A stretch of DNA of 64,000 nucleotides. Source: Gammaproteobacteria bacterium. Lineage in GTDB: Bacteria; Pseudomonadota; Gammaproteobacteria; Pseudomonadales; Pseudohongiellaceae. The position numbers and the translations under genes are program-made. The DNA lies in the NCBI GenBank assembly GCA_009692305.1, contig SHZK01000001.1:248001-312000 (forward strand), read 5' to 3'. Below, in pieces: positions 44,690 through 54,698 of this stretch. How positions within the stretch are numbered: position 1 is the stretch's first letter; the number at the start of each line of letters is the position of its first letter. The notes beneath the pieces are model-generated. The model did no database searches and had not been told where the DNA came from. It was given only the letters and a program-made list of their open reading frames with translations.

Positions 44690-45091
44690 TTATTGATCGA
44701 GACCGATGACTTCCATGCGTTCACTGGCGGCTACTGTCACGCTGGTGCCGTCAAGTGTTACGAAGGACCGGTCCTGTAACTGGTAGCGAAAGACCTGATA
44801 GCTGATGGGTGCGGCCGCCGTATCCCGATGCAGAGTGATGGTTAATACCTCGTGGTCTTGCTGCCAGCGAAAGTAATACAGAATACCGCCAAGGCCTACC
44901 AAAAGTATCACGGTCATGTAGGCAGCGAAGCGCAAGTCAGATGAGAATTCGGAGTCCGCGCCAGCTATCTGCTTTGTGGCAGAAGTGCCAGCATGGGTTT
45001 TGTTCGCATTAGCATCCCCAAGCCTGCGCTGCCGGACCAGGAAGAAGGCAGCAATGATGAATAGGACTGTGAGCAGGATTTTGCTGAACAT
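44690..45091 (-). CDS. Small two-helix membrane protein, function unknown
   Basis: A 133-residue protein with an N-terminal helix (ILLTVLFIIAAFFLV) and a second helix (AAYMTVILLVGLGGILYYF) separated by a polar Ala/Thr/Asn-rich linker. A 45-residue beta-rich tail (TITLHRDTAAAPISYQVFRYQL...) follows, predicted outside the membrane. Its stop is 18 bp before the ATA codon of the FdhF-like gene, so the two are co-transcribed. I do not recognise the family; co-occurrence suggests a role in the oxidoreductase's function. Confidence 0.75.
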   Translation of the reverse strand: MFSKILLTVLFIIAAFFLVRQRRLGDANANKTHAGTSATKQIAGADSEFSSDLRFAAYMTVILLVGLGGILYYFRWQQDHEVLTITLHRDTAAAPISYQVFRYQLQDRSFVTLDGTSVTVAASERMEVIGLDQ

Positions 45092-45160
45092 CAGTAATTA
45101 AGTATATTGGTTGGATGCATGTGCCAAGGATAACACCAGTGGCATAAGCTTGATGCCTAA

Positions 45161-45430
45161 CGCAATGCAATAATTGCCAATATCAGGATTCTGGGCAAAC
45201 TGATCGGACGCTGCGATCCCGGCAAGACCTTACCGGTGCTACTGCGCTACTTCCTCTCCCTGAATGGCAAGATTGTCTGTTGCAACATCCATGCCCGCTT
45301 TAATGACTCTCTCGAGGGTTTAATTATGGTGGACGTGCGCAGGACCGATGCCAAAACACTGGCCAGACTCGTGGGTACCGAGGGTCTGGAGCATTTTATG
45401 TCATTCCATAAATTGCAAGAGTCCGCCTAG
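45161..45430 (+). pseudogene. 3' remnant of a lysophospholipid acyltransferase/hemolysin-like gene
   Basis: Starting just after an in-frame TAA, the frame reads IRILGKLIGRCDPGKTLPVL, then LLRYFLSLNGKIVCCNIHARFNDSLEGLIMVD, and ends at a TAG. This matches the C-terminal end of OlsB/hemolysin-type acyltransferases (DP-x-GK-LPVLLR-YL-L-G...F-D-LDGLIVVD). The catalytic domains that should precede it are absent, because the stretch back to the divergent gene at 45091 is only 69 bp. A large 5' deletion is therefore likely. Confidence 0.55.
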
Positions 45431-45448
45431 CCCACCTATAATCCGCCC

Positions 45449-45694
45449 ATGAAAAAATTCCAAGCCTTGTTGCAATTGTTCGGTGCCATCGTCCTGTTTG
45501 CAATCGCTCTGGCCACGCTGCTCAACATACTGTTTATCAGCACCCGGCCTGAAACCATTTCCGTGGTCAATGCGGCGATTGGATTGGGCGTGCTATGCAT
45601 CTGTTCCCTCGCCATGGGCCGTATCCAGTGGCGCAAAGGCCGCGCCAGGTTGCTGGCATCCAATAAACCCGATGCAACCGGGTCCGGGATGTAA
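45449..45694 (+). CDS. Small two-helix inner-membrane protein
   Basis: An 81-residue protein with two hydrophobic segments (LLQLFGAIVLFAIALATLLNIL and VVNAAIGLGVLCICSLAMG) and a basic, polar tail. The start MKKF is plausible, but no strong ribosome-binding site is seen. Family not recognised. It lies between the acyltransferase remnant and ribF. Confidence 0.55.
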   Translation: MKKFQALLQLFGAIVLFAIALATLLNILFISTRPETISVVNAAIGLGVLCICSLAMGRIQWRKGRARLLASNKPDATGSGM

Positions 45695-45732
45695 CTGTCG
45701 ATATCATTCCTGCACAGCCCCGGCAGAAAGCG

Positions 45733-45738
45733 TATAAT
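45733..45738 (+). promoter_or_regulatory. Possible -10 element upstream of ribF
   Basis: A perfect TATAAT (in GCGTATAATCCGGCGC) lies about 90 bp before the ribF ATG. The -35 region at the right distance (CTGCAC or nearby TTCCTG) is poor, so this is a weak call. No other promoter for ribF was noticed in the 133-bp gap. Confidence 0.35.
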
Positions 45739-45827
45739 CCGGCGCTTTTATCGACTTTGAAACACTTAAAGCACGAATTCTGACCCACTAATTTCAATTC
45801 AGTGAGTAGTCCACCAAGCTTCCGGCA

Positions 45828-46775
45828 ATGATCTTAATTCAGGACACTGATCAATTTTCGCACTTGCAGCAGAGCTGCGTCGCGACTATTGGCAAATTCG
45901 ATGGCGTGCATCTCGGGCATCAGCTGATCCTCGATCAGCTCAAGCGCAAGGCCGAGCAATATGAGCAGCCCTCGCTGGTCATATTGATTGAACCGCACCC
46001 GGAAGAGTTTTTTGCGCCTACACCAGATTCCTGTCCAGCACGCATTACGGGGCTGCGGGAAAAGCTGGAATTGCTGGAGAGCTTCGACATCGACTTCGTG
46101 CTGCAGCTTACTTTTGACCAGGCTCTAAGCGAACTGAGTGCCGAGAAATACATACAACAGATTCTGGTAGACGGCCTCGGCGTGAAATGTTTCATCGTCG
46201 GCCATGATTTCCGTTTCGGGCACAAGCGCCAGGGTGATTTCGCTTTGTTACAGGCCAGGGGTGCTGAATACGGTTTTGAAGTAGTCGAAACTGCCGCCTA
46301 TGAATACAAAGGACAGCGCATCAGTAGCACAGTTATACGGGAACATCTGGAAAATGCCGATTTTGCTTTAGTGGAACAACTGTTAGGTCGACCCTATTCC
46401 ATTAAGGGTGAAGTAGTCCGCGGTCAGCAACTTGGAACAGATCTCGGGTTTCCAACCTGTAATATCAATCCGCAGCGGCGCAAGATTCCATTACATGGAG
46501 TCTATGCCAGTGAAGTGCGGCTGGTAGACAGATTTCGGCCGGCTGCCGTGAACATCGGTTACCGCCCGACGATAACAGAGCAGGGCGATGCCTTGCTGGA
46601 AGCGCATATTCTCGATTTCGATGAAGTGTTGTATGGCAAGACTATCGAAGTTATTTTTCGCGCCAAGCTTAGAGACGAAATCAAGTTTGCCAGTCTGGAT
46701 GCATTAAAGCAGCAGATTGGTGCAGATGTGGAGCAGGTGCGCAAAATGTTCGCCGACAGCAAGCGCCGAAAATAA
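45828..46775 (+). CDS. ribF: Bifunctional riboflavin kinase / FAD synthetase
   Basis: A 315-residue cytosolic enzyme that phosphorylates riboflavin to FMN and adenylates it to FAD. The N-terminal nucleotidyltransferase domain shows ATIGKFDGVHLGHQLIL and later GHDFRFGHKRQGD and ISSTVIREHLE. The C-terminal kinase domain shows GRPYSIKGEVVRGQQLGTDLGFPTCNI and NIGYRPT. Both halves are complete. It precedes ileS by 36 bp, the normal gammaproteobacterial order, but murJ and rpsT, common neighbours, are not immediately upstream. Confidence 0.97.
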   Translation: MILIQDTDQFSHLQQSCVATIGKFDGVHLGHQLILDQLKRKAEQYEQPSLVILIEPHPEEFFAPTPDSCPARITGLREKLELLESFDIDFVLQLTFDQALSELSAEKYIQQILVDGLGVKCFIVGHDFRFGHKRQGDFALLQARGAEYGFEVVETAAYEYKGQRISSTVIREHLENADFALVEQLLGRPYSIKGEVVRGQQLGTDLGFPTCNINPQRRKIPLHGVYASEVRLVDRFRPAAVNIGYRPTITEQGDALLEAHILDFDEVLYGKTIEVIFRAKLRDEIKFASLDALKQQIGADVEQVRKMFADSKRRK

Positions 46776-46811
46776 ATATTAACAGATCAGACCCAGCGAA
46801 GTAGTAGCGAA

Positions 46812-49631
46812 ATGAGTGATTACAAAGATACCCTGAATTTGCCGCATACGGATTTTCCGATGAAGGCGAACCTGTCGCAGCGCGAGCCAGAAATATTGCA
46901 GCAATGGCAGCAACTCAATTTGTATAGCAAGATTTCCGCGCGCAACCAGGGCAAACCAAAATTTATTCTGCATGATGGCCCGCCCTATGCGAACGGTGAT
47001 CTGCACCTTGGGCATGCCATTAACAAGACGCTCAAGGATATTGTCGTCAAGTCACGTCAGTTGAGCGGTTTCGATGCTCCTTATATTCCCGGTTGGGACT
47101 GTCATGGCCTGCCTATCGAGCACAACGTCGAGAAAAAGCTCGGCAAGGCCGGCGTGAAAGTAAGTCATGCCGAGTTTCGCAAGGCGTGCCGCGAGTATGC
47201 CGGCAAACAAGTTGAAATCCAGAAGCAGGGATTTATTCGCCTTGGTGTACTGGGTGATTGGGACAAGCCCTATCTCACAATGGCCTACGAGACTGAGGCG
47301 AACATCGTGCGCGCGCTTGGCAAGATTATCGAGAATGGACATCTGGTCAAAGGGTACAAGCCGGTGTACTGGAGTGTGGTCGGCGCATCCGCATTGGCCG
47401 AAGCCGAAGTGGAATATCAGGACAAGGTGTCGTTCGCGATCGATGTATGCTTTGTCGCTGAAACCCCGGTTACGCTTCTGCAGGTGTTCAAGGTCGAGTC
47501 GACTATTGTCCCCGTTTCAGTTGTTATCTGGACGACCACGCCGTGGACACTGCCTTCCAACCAGGCGGTTTGTCTGCACGCTGAACTGGGTTATGACCTG
47601 GTGCGCTGCAATCTGGGTGGCGGCAATGAACTTGTCGTAATTGCGACTGACCTCGTCCGCGCCGCCATGACCCGCTATCAATGCACCGACTTCGAGACTC
47701 TGGGTACGGTGCAAGGCGCAGCCCTGGAGAACATAAGCCTGCGGCATCCGTTCGCAGCGCGCACGGTACCGATAATTCTGGGTGAGCACGTCACCACTGA
47801 AGCCGGCACTGGCGCCGTACATACCGCGCCGGATCACGGCGTCGATGACTTCAACGTCGGCAAGAATTACGGTCTGGGCACGCTGAACCTCGTTGACGAG
47901 AACGGTGTGTTTACTGCTGGGGCTGGCGAATTTGGCGGTGTGCATGTCTATAAAGCCGATGAAGATGTTATCGCGGTACTCAAGCGCAACCAGGCACTCG
48001 TGCATGTGAATAAAATTACGCACAGCTATGCCCATTGCTGGCGCACCAAGACGCCCCTGATTTATCGTGCGACGCCGCAGTGGTTTATCAGCATGACTGA
48101 GAGGGATTTGCTGGGATCAGCCCTGGCGGCGGTAAAAGACGTCAAATGGATTCCTGATTGGGGTCAGGCACGCATCGAGTTGATGTTGAAGGGTAGCCCT
48201 GACTGGTGTGTCTCGCGCCAGCGCACCTGGGGTGTGCCAATAACGCTTTTCGTCAATAAACAGACACAGGCACTGCATCCGCGGACGGCAGATCTTATCG
48301 AACAGGTTGCCAGGCGCATCGAGCAAGAAGGTATCGAAGCCTGGTTCAAGCTGGATGCGAGGGAACTACTGGGTGAGGAAGCTGATCAGTACGAGAAGGT
48401 CAGAGACACACTCGATGTATGGTTCGATTCCGGTGTCACGCATTACTCGGTCATGCAACGGCGTGCAGAGCTGGGTTATCCAGCTGATCTCTATCTCGAA
48501 GGATCAGACCAGCACCGGGGCTGGTTCCAGTCATCGCTCAAGACGGCCGTAGCGATGAATGGCACGGCGCCCTATAAACAAGTGCTCACCCATGGCTTCT
48601 TCGTCGATGCCGAAGGCAAGAAGATGTCAAAGTCGCTGGGCAATACCGTCGCGCCTGAGCAGATTTTCAAGCAGTATGGTGCCGACATATTACGTTTGTG
48701 GGTAGCAGCGACAGATTATCGTGGCGAGATGACGGTTTCCGAAGAAATCTTCAAACGGGTCGCCGATGCATACAGACGCATGCGCAATACCACACGCTTC
48801 ATGCTCTCTAACCTGAGCGGCTTCGACCCTGCAACGGACTGTGTCGAAACGGCTGCAATGCTGGAACTCGATCGCTGGATCGTGCGGCAGTGCCAGTTAT
48901 TGCAACAGGACATCATCAAGCATTATCACAGCTACAATTTCCTGAACATTTACCAGAAACTGCATAACTTCTGTGTGATCGAGTTGGGTGGTTTCTATCT
49001 GGACGTGATCAAGGACAGGCAATATACAACCCGGGCCGACAGTCTGGCGCGGCGCTCTACCCAAACTGCCATGTATCACATACTGGAGATGTTCTGTCGC
49101 ATGATTGCGCCGATTCTCAGTTTCACCGCAGATGAGATATGGCAATTCATTCCAGGGCGGCGTGCTGAATCGGTGTTCCTGTCCGGTTTCGAAGACAGCC
49201 CCGCGCTGTTTGCCGAATCGAAGCAGTTCAGCGACGGTTTCTGGCGTCAATTGATGGCGGTAAAGACGGCAGTGAACAAGGAACTGGAAACCAAGCGTGC
49301 TGAAAAAGTAGTCGGTTCCGGTTTGAGCGCTGAGGTGGACTTGTATTGCAGTGAAGAGCTGGCGACGGCGTTGCTCGCCCTGGGCACAGAATTGCGTTTT
49401 GTGCTTATGGTCTCACGCGCTAGCGTGAAGCCGCTCACTGCAGCTGACGCAACCGCAGTTGGCACCGAATTGAAAAATCTCAAGATAAGTGTAACTGCAT
49501 CCTCCCATGCGAAGTGTGAGCGCTGCTGGCATCACTGCGAAGATGTGGGACAACAGGCGTCACATCCAACCCTGTGTGTACGTTGCATCGAAAATATTGC
49601 TGGTGCCGGTGAACAGCGCGCCTTCGCTTAA
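46812..49631 (+). CDS. ileS: Isoleucyl-tRNA synthetase
   Basis: A 939-residue class I aminoacyl-tRNA synthetase. The ATP-binding HIGH motif is HLGH ([11 protein letters not shown], about residue 65) and the KMSKS loop is present ([11 protein letters not shown]). The editing domain ([26 protein letters not shown]) is intact. The C-terminal zinc site is CERCWHH...CVRC. Length is normal for bacterial IleS. It attaches isoleucine to tRNA-Ile and edits valine. The next gene is fkpB, with lspA missing from its usual place between them. Confidence 0.98.
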   Translation: MSDYKDTLNLPHTDFPMKANLSQREPEILQQWQQLNLYSKISARNQGKPKFILHDGPPYANGDLHLGHAINKTLKDIVVKSRQLSGFDAPYIPGWDCHGLPIEHNVEKKLGKAGVKVSHAEFRKACREYAGKQVEIQKQGFIRLGVLGDWDKPYLTMAYETEANIVRALGKIIENGHLVKGYKPVYWSVVGASALAEAEVEYQDKVSFAIDVCFVAETPVTLLQVFKVESTIVPVSVVIWTTTPWTLPSNQAVCLHAELGYDLVRCNLGGGNELVVIATDLVRAAMTRYQCTDFETLGTVQGAALENISLRHPFAARTVPIILGEHVTTEAGTGAVHTAPDHGVDDFNVGKNYGLGTLNLVDENGVFTAGAGEFGGVHVYKADEDVIAVLKRNQALVHVNKITHSYAHCWRTKTPLIYRATPQWFISMTERDLLGSALAAVKDVKWIPDWGQARIELMLKGSPDWCVSRQRTWGVPITLFVNKQTQALHPRTADLIEQVARRIEQEGIEAWFKLDARELLGEEADQYEKVRDTLDVWFDSGVTHYSVMQRRAELGYPADLYLEGSDQHRGWFQSSLKTAVAMNGTAPYKQVLTHGFFVDAEGKKMSKSLGNTVAPEQIFKQYGADILRLWVAATDYRGEMTVSEEIFKRVADAYRRMRNTTRFMLSNLSGFDPATDCVETAAMLELDRWIVRQCQLLQQDIIKHYHSYNFLNIYQKLHNFCVIELGGFYLDVIKDRQYTTRADSLARRSTQTAMYHILEMFCRMIAPILSFTADEIWQFIPGRRAESVFLSGFEDSPALFAESKQFSDGFWRQLMAVKTAVNKELETKRAEKVVGSGLSAEVDLYCSEELATALLALGTELRFVLMVSRASVKPLTAADATAVGTELKNLKISVTASSHAKCERCWHHCEDVGQQASHPTLCVRCIENIAGAGEQRAFA

Positions 49632-49666
49632 GCATTATTCAAAATCATTGCCGCGAGTCCTGATGC

Positions 49667-50155
49667 ATGACTGAACAATCCAATGCAATCGAACATGGTT
49701 CTCTGGTCAGCCTGCATTTTTCACTAGCGCTGGAAAATGCAGCGTTGATCGATTCCAATTTTGCGGCGAAGCCAGCCAGTTTCCGGATTGGTGACGGTAA
49801 TATGCTGCCGGGGTTTGAAGCGTTGTTGCTGGGATTGCGTCAAGGAGACACTGTTGATTTCGTGCTGCAACCTGATGCAGCATTTGGCGCAGTAAACCCG
49901 AATAACCGTCACCAGTTTCCAATTGCGAAATTCAGTAATTTACTGGAAGATGATTTAATCCCGACCGAGGTGGGCAGCGTTGTCTCATTCAAGGACGTTG
50001 CCGGGTTTGATCTTCCAGGTGTAGTTGTTGGGATCGATGCTGAGACGATAACTGTAGACTTTAACCATCCGCTGGCTGGCAAGTCGATCGTATTCAAGGC
50101 TGCGATAGTCTCCGTCATGGCACCTGATGTGCAAGCCGTTGAGATTCGCTTATAG
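49667..50155 (+). CDS. fkpB: FKBP-type peptidyl-prolyl isomerase (SlpA/FkpB)
   Basis: A 162-residue SlyD/SlpA-type FKBP. It starts IEHGSLVSLHFSLALENAALIDSN, has the flap-site segment FRIGDGNMLPGFEALLLGLRQGD and LQPDAAFGAVNPNNRHQFP, and the C-terminal FNHPLAGKSIVFKAAI. Cytosolic proline isomerase and chaperone. It lies between ileS and ispH, its conserved location. Confidence 0.95.
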   Translation: MTEQSNAIEHGSLVSLHFSLALENAALIDSNFAAKPASFRIGDGNMLPGFEALLLGLRQGDTVDFVLQPDAAFGAVNPNNRHQFPIAKFSNLLEDDLIPTEVGSVVSFKDVAGFDLPGVVVGIDAETITVDFNHPLAGKSIVFKAAIVSVMAPDVQAVEIRL

Positions 50156-50215
50156 AGTGAATTGTGTTCAATGCCTGCAACAATATTTTAATTATTTTCG
50201 AATAACTGATTTCCC

Positions 50216-51196
50216 ATGAGTAATATCATCACAACTGAAACTGCAATACATCTGGCGAATCCGCGCGGATTCTGTGCCGGTGTCGATCGCGCGATCGATA
50301 TTGTGAATCGTGCACTGGATATATTCGGAGCACCGATATACGTGCGCCACGAAGTTGTGCATAACAAGTTTGTGGTGGATAGTCTGCGCCAGCGTGGCGC
50401 GATTTTCGTCGATGAATTGGCGGATATTCCATTGCTCGATGCCAAGAGCAGGTCATCAATCGTGATATTCAGTGCCCATGGTGTATCGCTGGCCGTCAAG
50501 GACGAGGCCCGTATCAAGGGATTCAAGGTATTCGATGCCACCTGTCCACTCGTCACCAAGGTTCATCTTGAGGTAACGAGTTTCAGCCTGGCGGGACGTG
50601 AATGTGTGCTTATCGGCCATCAGTTCCATCCTGAAGTGGAAGGCACCATGGGTCAGTATGACGAATCTACCGGTGGCAAAATCTATCTGGTGGAATCTGT
50701 GGAAGATGTGGCGGTGTTGCAGGTCAGGAATCCGGCGAAACTGTCATACGTAACGCAGACGACGCTATCGATGGATGACACCTCGAAGATTATCGATGCA
50801 CTGCGCCAGCGTTTTCCCTCGATCAAGGGCCCGCGCAAGAAGGACATCTGTTATGCAACCCAGAATCGGCAGGATGCAGTGAAGCAACTGGCGCTGGAGT
50901 GTGATTTGTTGCTGGTAGTAGGTTCGCCCAACAGTTCCAATTCCAATCGGCTGAAAGAATTGGCGGAACGACTCGGTTGTGAGTCCTATCTCATCGACTC
51001 TGTGGACGACATCGATCCGGCCTGGTTCGAAAACAAATCTCGTTTCGGTATAACCGCCGGCGCATCGGCGCCGGAGGTGCTGGTGCAGCAGGTCGTGAAA
51101 CGCTTACGGGAGATCTGTCACCAGGAACCGGAAGAGTTGGAAGGAGTGGAAGAAAATATCGTGTTCAGCATGCCGCGGGACTTGCGCGTCAGGTAA
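50216..51196 (+). CDS. ispH: 4-hydroxy-3-methylbut-2-enyl diphosphate reductase
   Basis: A 326-residue 4Fe-4S enzyme, last step of the MEP isoprenoid pathway, making IPP and DMAPP. The three cluster Cys lie in [23 protein letters not shown] and an [21 protein letters not shown] [12 protein letters not shown] segment. The substrate-binding VHNKFVVD and GAVFVDEL-like RGAIFVDEL motifs are present. Length normal. A 60-bp perfect palindrome follows between this gene and convergent valS. Confidence 0.97.
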   Translation: MSNIITTETAIHLANPRGFCAGVDRAIDIVNRALDIFGAPIYVRHEVVHNKFVVDSLRQRGAIFVDELADIPLLDAKSRSSIVIFSAHGVSLAVKDEARIKGFKVFDATCPLVTKVHLEVTSFSLAGRECVLIGHQFHPEVEGTMGQYDESTGGKIYLVESVEDVAVLQVRNPAKLSYVTQTTLSMDDTSKIIDALRQRFPSIKGPRKKDICYATQNRQDAVKQLALECDLLLVVGSPNSSNSNRLKELAERLGCESYLIDSVDDIDPAWFENKSRFGITAGASAPEVLVQQVVKRLREICHQEPEELEGVEENIVFSMPRDLRVR

Positions 51197-51256
51197 ATGG
51201 ATTAAGTCCTGCCGGTAAATAAATGGGGGGTAAATAAATGGGGTAAATAAAAAATA

Positions 51257-51316
51257 GAATAAATGGGGTCAGAGTAAAAATACAGTACTGTATTTTTACT
51301 CTGACCCCATTTATTC
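51257..51316. repeat. Perfect 60-bp palindrome with GGGGTCAGAGT core, between convergent genes
   Basis: The two 30-base arms (left arm begins GAATAAATGGGGTCAGAGTA) are exact reverse complements with no spacer; the centre is AGT/ACT. Incomplete direct copies of TAAATAAATGGGG lie just upstream (51214-51255). The TGGGGTCAGAGTAAAA core is known from the termini of REP-associated (Y1/TnpA-REP) transposase loci in many Proteobacteria, so this is probably a non-autonomous palindromic element. It may also act as a bidirectional transcription terminator for ispH and valS. No transposase gene is nearby. Confidence 0.85.
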
Positions 51317-51318
51317 AT

Positions 51319-54102
51319 CTAGATTGCAGCGAGTTGCTCCAGTTTCGCGCGCAATGCCGCTATCGAACCACTCATCTGCTGTTGCTTCTCTTTTTCTTTC
51401 GCAACAACTTCTACCGGGGCATTGTCCACGAATTTGGCATTGCCCAGCTTGCTGCTCACGGCGTTAAGTGCGCCCTCCAGTTTGCCGATTTCCTTCTGCA
51501 GTCGTGCCTGTTCGGCGGCAACATCGATCAAACCGGCCAATGGCACCAGAATCTCCAGATCGCCATGCAATTGCGTCGCGGACGCAGGCGCTTTCTTGCC
51601 TGCTTCGAGCCAGGTAATACTTGATAGCTTCGCGAGCTTCTGTAAATAGAGCCGATAGGCCTCGAGACGCTGTCGGTCTGCTGGACTGCCCTTGGTCAAG
51701 AATACATCGATAGTCTTGCCTAGAGAAATATCCATCTCGCCGCGAATATTCCTTATCGCAATAATCACACTCTTGATCCACTCGATGCTCTGTTCGGCAT
51801 CCTTGTCTACCTTGCTCGCGTCATAACGCGGGTATGGCTGCAGCATGATGCTGTCGCCTGTAATCGCCATTAACGGCGCGACTCGCTGCCATATTTCTTC
51901 GGTGATAAATGGCATGAAGGGATGCAGCAGCCGCAAACTTTTCTCGAGTACGGTCAACAGGACATAGCGCGTCGCTTCTGCCTGTGCGGGATTATTCTCT
52001 GCATCCCACAACACCGGCTTGGACAGCTCAACATACCAGTCGCAGTATTCGTTCCAGATAAATTCATGCAGTGTCTGCGAGGCGAGGTCGAAGCGATAGT
52101 TCGCCATCGCGTTTTCCATGTCGGCGGCAACCTGCTCGAAACGGCTGCTAATCCACTTGTCGGCGACGGACAGATACTGCGGGTCCGGAACCTGCGCGGC
52201 GGGCTTGTCTTCGCAGTTCATTAATACATAACGGGCAGCATTCCAGATTTTGTTGCAGAAATTGCGAAAGCCTTCAGTACGGTTCAGGTCAAATTTGATA
52301 TCGCGTCCGGTGGCGGCGAGTGAGTAGAACGTAAAGCGTACCGCGTCGGTACCGTAAGCCGCGATGCCATCTGGAAAGGAGTTGCGTGTGAGCTTCTCGA
52401 TTTCCTTTTTTAATTGCGGTTGCATCATGTCCGCGGTGCGTTTGCGAACCAGCTCATCCAGTGTGATGCCGTCAATCAGGTCGATCGGGTCCAGGATATT
52501 GCCCTTGGACTTGGACATCTTCTGGCCATGCTCATCCCGCACCAGTCCGGTGATATACACCTTCTTGAATGGAATCTCGCCGGTGAATTTGAGCGTCATC
52601 ATGATCATCCGGGCGACCCAGAAGAAGATGATGTCGAAGCCGGTAACGAGCACATCGGTAGGATGGAATTTGTCAAAGAATTCGCGATCATCGGGCCAGC
52701 CCAGGGTGGAGAATGTCCACAGGGCGGACGAGAACCAGGTGTCCAGCACATCCTCGTCCTGTCTTAGCGCGGTCGCAGCCGGAATCTTGTGTTGCTTGCG
52801 TACCTCGGCTTCACTGCTGCCGACATAGACGGCACCGTCTTCGGCATACCAGGCGGGAATGCGATGTCCCCACCACAGCTGACGACTGATACACCAGTCC
52901 TGCAGGTTGCGCATCCAGGCGAAATAGGTGTTCTCCCAATTCTTCGGCACGAATTCGATAGAGCCATCCTCGACTGCCCTGATCGCCGGGTCAGCCAGCG
53001 ATTGCACGGTCACATACCATTGGTGCGTCAGGTACGGTTCGATGATGACGCCGCTGCGGTCACCGCGCGGCACTTTCAATTGATGGGGAACAATTTTATC
53101 GACGAGGCCCAGTGCCTCCAGATCCCTGGTGATCAGCTTGCGGGCGTCGAAGCGGTCGAGACCCTGATAAGCAGCAGGTGCGTTCTCATTGATCGCAGCA
53201 TTGTTGGTTAATATGTTGATGATTTCCAGATCGTGACGTTTGCCGACTTCATAGTCATTGAAATCGTGTGCTGGGGTAATCTTGACGCAGCCGGTGCCAA
53301 ATTCCCGGTCTACATATGCATCGGCGATGATGGGTATCTCGCGGTCACACAGTGGCAGCGCGATGCGTTTGCCAATCAGGTTCTTATAACGCTCATCATC
53401 CGGATGCACCGCAACCGCCGTGTCGCCCAGCATCGTTTCTGGTCGCGTGGTGGCAATGACGATGTATTTTTTGCCATCAGCTGTTTTTGCGCCAGCGGCG
53501 AGAGGATAGCGGAAGTGCCACAATGATCCGGTTTCTTCTTCCGAGATAACTTCCAGATCTGAAATCGCGGTGAGCAACTGCGGGTCCCAATTCACCAGGC
53601 GGTTGCCACGATAGATCAGGCCTTCGTTATAGAGGTCAATGAACACCTTCTCGACGACTTTGGATAATTGCGCATCCATCGTGAAGCGCTCGCGCGACCA
53701 GTCCAGCGAAGACCCCATGCGCCGCAGCTGCTGGGTGATGATGTCACCGGATTCTTCCTTCCATTCCCACACCTTCTGCACAAACTGGTCGCGGCCAATA
53801 GCCTGACGGTTGGTGCCTGCTGCATTCAGCTGGCGCTCAACAACCATCTGCGTGGCGATGCCGGCATGGTCGGTACCGACCTGCCATAGCGTCTGACAAC
53901 CCAGCATACGGTGATAACGGGTGAGGGCATCCATGATGGCATGCTGGAAGCCGTGCCCCATGTGCAGGCGGCCGGTGACATTGGGTGGTGGAATGACGAT
54001 GCAGTAAGGGGTGCCATGGCCCTGCGGCGCGAAGTAGCCGCGGGATTCCCACGTCTGGTACCAGTGTGCTTCCAGTGATTGCGGTTGGTAAGTCTTATCC
54101 AT
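51319..54102 (-). CDS. valS: Valyl-tRNA synthetase
   Basis: The start is ATG 54102 ([18 protein letters not shown]); a longer frame to 54330 would enter the holC gene. The enzyme has 927 residues. HIGH is HMGH in [17 protein letters not shown], and KMSKS is in [11 protein letters not shown]. The editing domain and the anticodon-binding part are complete. The C-terminal coiled-coil (about 860-925) is typical of ValS. It lies downstream of pepA and holC, the usual gammaproteobacterial order. Confidence 0.98.
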   Translation of the reverse strand: MDKTYQPQSLEAHWYQTWESRGYFAPQGHGTPYCIVIPPPNVTGRLHMGHGFQHAIMDALTRYHRMLGCQTLWQVGTDHAGIATQMVVERQLNAAGTNRQAIGRDQFVQKVWEWKEESGDIITQQLRRMGSSLDWSRERFTMDAQLSKVVEKVFIDLYNEGLIYRGNRLVNWDPQLLTAISDLEVISEEETGSLWHFRYPLAAGAKTADGKKYIVIATTRPETMLGDTAVAVHPDDERYKNLIGKRIALPLCDREIPIIADAYVDREFGTGCVKITPAHDFNDYEVGKRHDLEIINILTNNAAINENAPAAYQGLDRFDARKLITRDLEALGLVDKIVPHQLKVPRGDRSGVIIEPYLTHQWYVTVQSLADPAIRAVEDGSIEFVPKNWENTYFAWMRNLQDWCISRQLWWGHRIPAWYAEDGAVYVGSSEAEVRKQHKIPAATALRQDEDVLDTWFSSALWTFSTLGWPDDREFFDKFHPTDVLVTGFDIIFFWVARMIMMTLKFTGEIPFKKVYITGLVRDEHGQKMSKSKGNILDPIDLIDGITLDELVRKRTADMMQPQLKKEIEKLTRNSFPDGIAAYGTDAVRFTFYSLAATGRDIKFDLNRTEGFRNFCNKIWNAARYVLMNCEDKPAAQVPDPQYLSVADKWISSRFEQVAADMENAMANYRFDLASQTLHEFIWNEYCDWYVELSKPVLWDAENNPAQAEATRYVLLTVLEKSLRLLHPFMPFITEEIWQRVAPLMAITGDSIMLQPYPRYDASKVDKDAEQSIEWIKSVIIAIRNIRGEMDISLGKTIDVFLTKGSPADRQRLEAYRLYLQKLAKLSSITWLEAGKKAPASATQLHGDLEILVPLAGLIDVAAEQARLQKEIGKLEGALNAVSSKLGNAKFVDNAPVEVVAKEKEKQQQMSGSIAALRAKLEQLAAI

Positions 54103-54199
54103 GATGCGAGCAGGTTTGCCAATCGTTAAAAAGGCGCAAGTATACATGATGGCATGGGGGTTTGCCGTTGGAACTTGCCGTCCCTGCTGCTGCAGCCGG

Positions 54200-54628
54200 C
54201 TATATTTTAAAGGTTTCCAGCGCGACCCCGGCATCCCGGTAAACCCGGTAGCGTTCCCGGCCGGCCTCGATGCTCTCGAGGTTGGCAGCCACAATCTCAT
54301 TGATGCGGGCAAATTGCTGGAATTGCTCACAGGCTCGATCCGTGAGGTTAATCAGCACGTCATTGCACCCCGCTGGAGCGTTCTGCGCAGAGATGCTGAC
54401 GCCAATAGTGACGGCGGTGTCCTCTTTGGAGACGAGCGCGTGGGGGATGAAACTTGCCGGCTTGAATTGCCATAACAGGTCATCGAGCAATTTCGCTTCG
54501 GCCGCGGTTGCTGTCTGAATGAAAACCTGATGCCCAAGCTCAGTGGCTTTCTCCGTCAGCCGGCACACGAACTGCAGCCGAGCGTGCGGGTCAGGATTGC
54601 TCAAGGTATAAAAATTAACCTGGCTCAT
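54200..54628 (-). CDS. holC: DNA polymerase III chi subunit
   Basis: A 142-residue protein matching Hol[22 protein letters not shown] at the start, an [16 protein letters not shown] helix, FIPHALVS near the middle, and [23 protein letters not shown] toward the end. It links the clamp loader to SSB. It lies between pepA and valS. Confidence 0.95.
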   Translation of the reverse strand: MSQVNFYTLSNPDPHARLQFVCRLTEKATELGHQVFIQTATAAEAKLLDDLLWQFKPASFIPHALVSKEDTAVTIGVSISAQNAPAGCNDVLINLTDRACEQFQQFARINEIVAANLESIEAGRERYRVYRDAGVALETFKI

Positions 54629-54698
54629 GCTGTAGTCTTAGGTCGAGAGTCATAGGCCGACAGTCATGGGCACAGCGGCATTGGCTGAGACCATTCGA

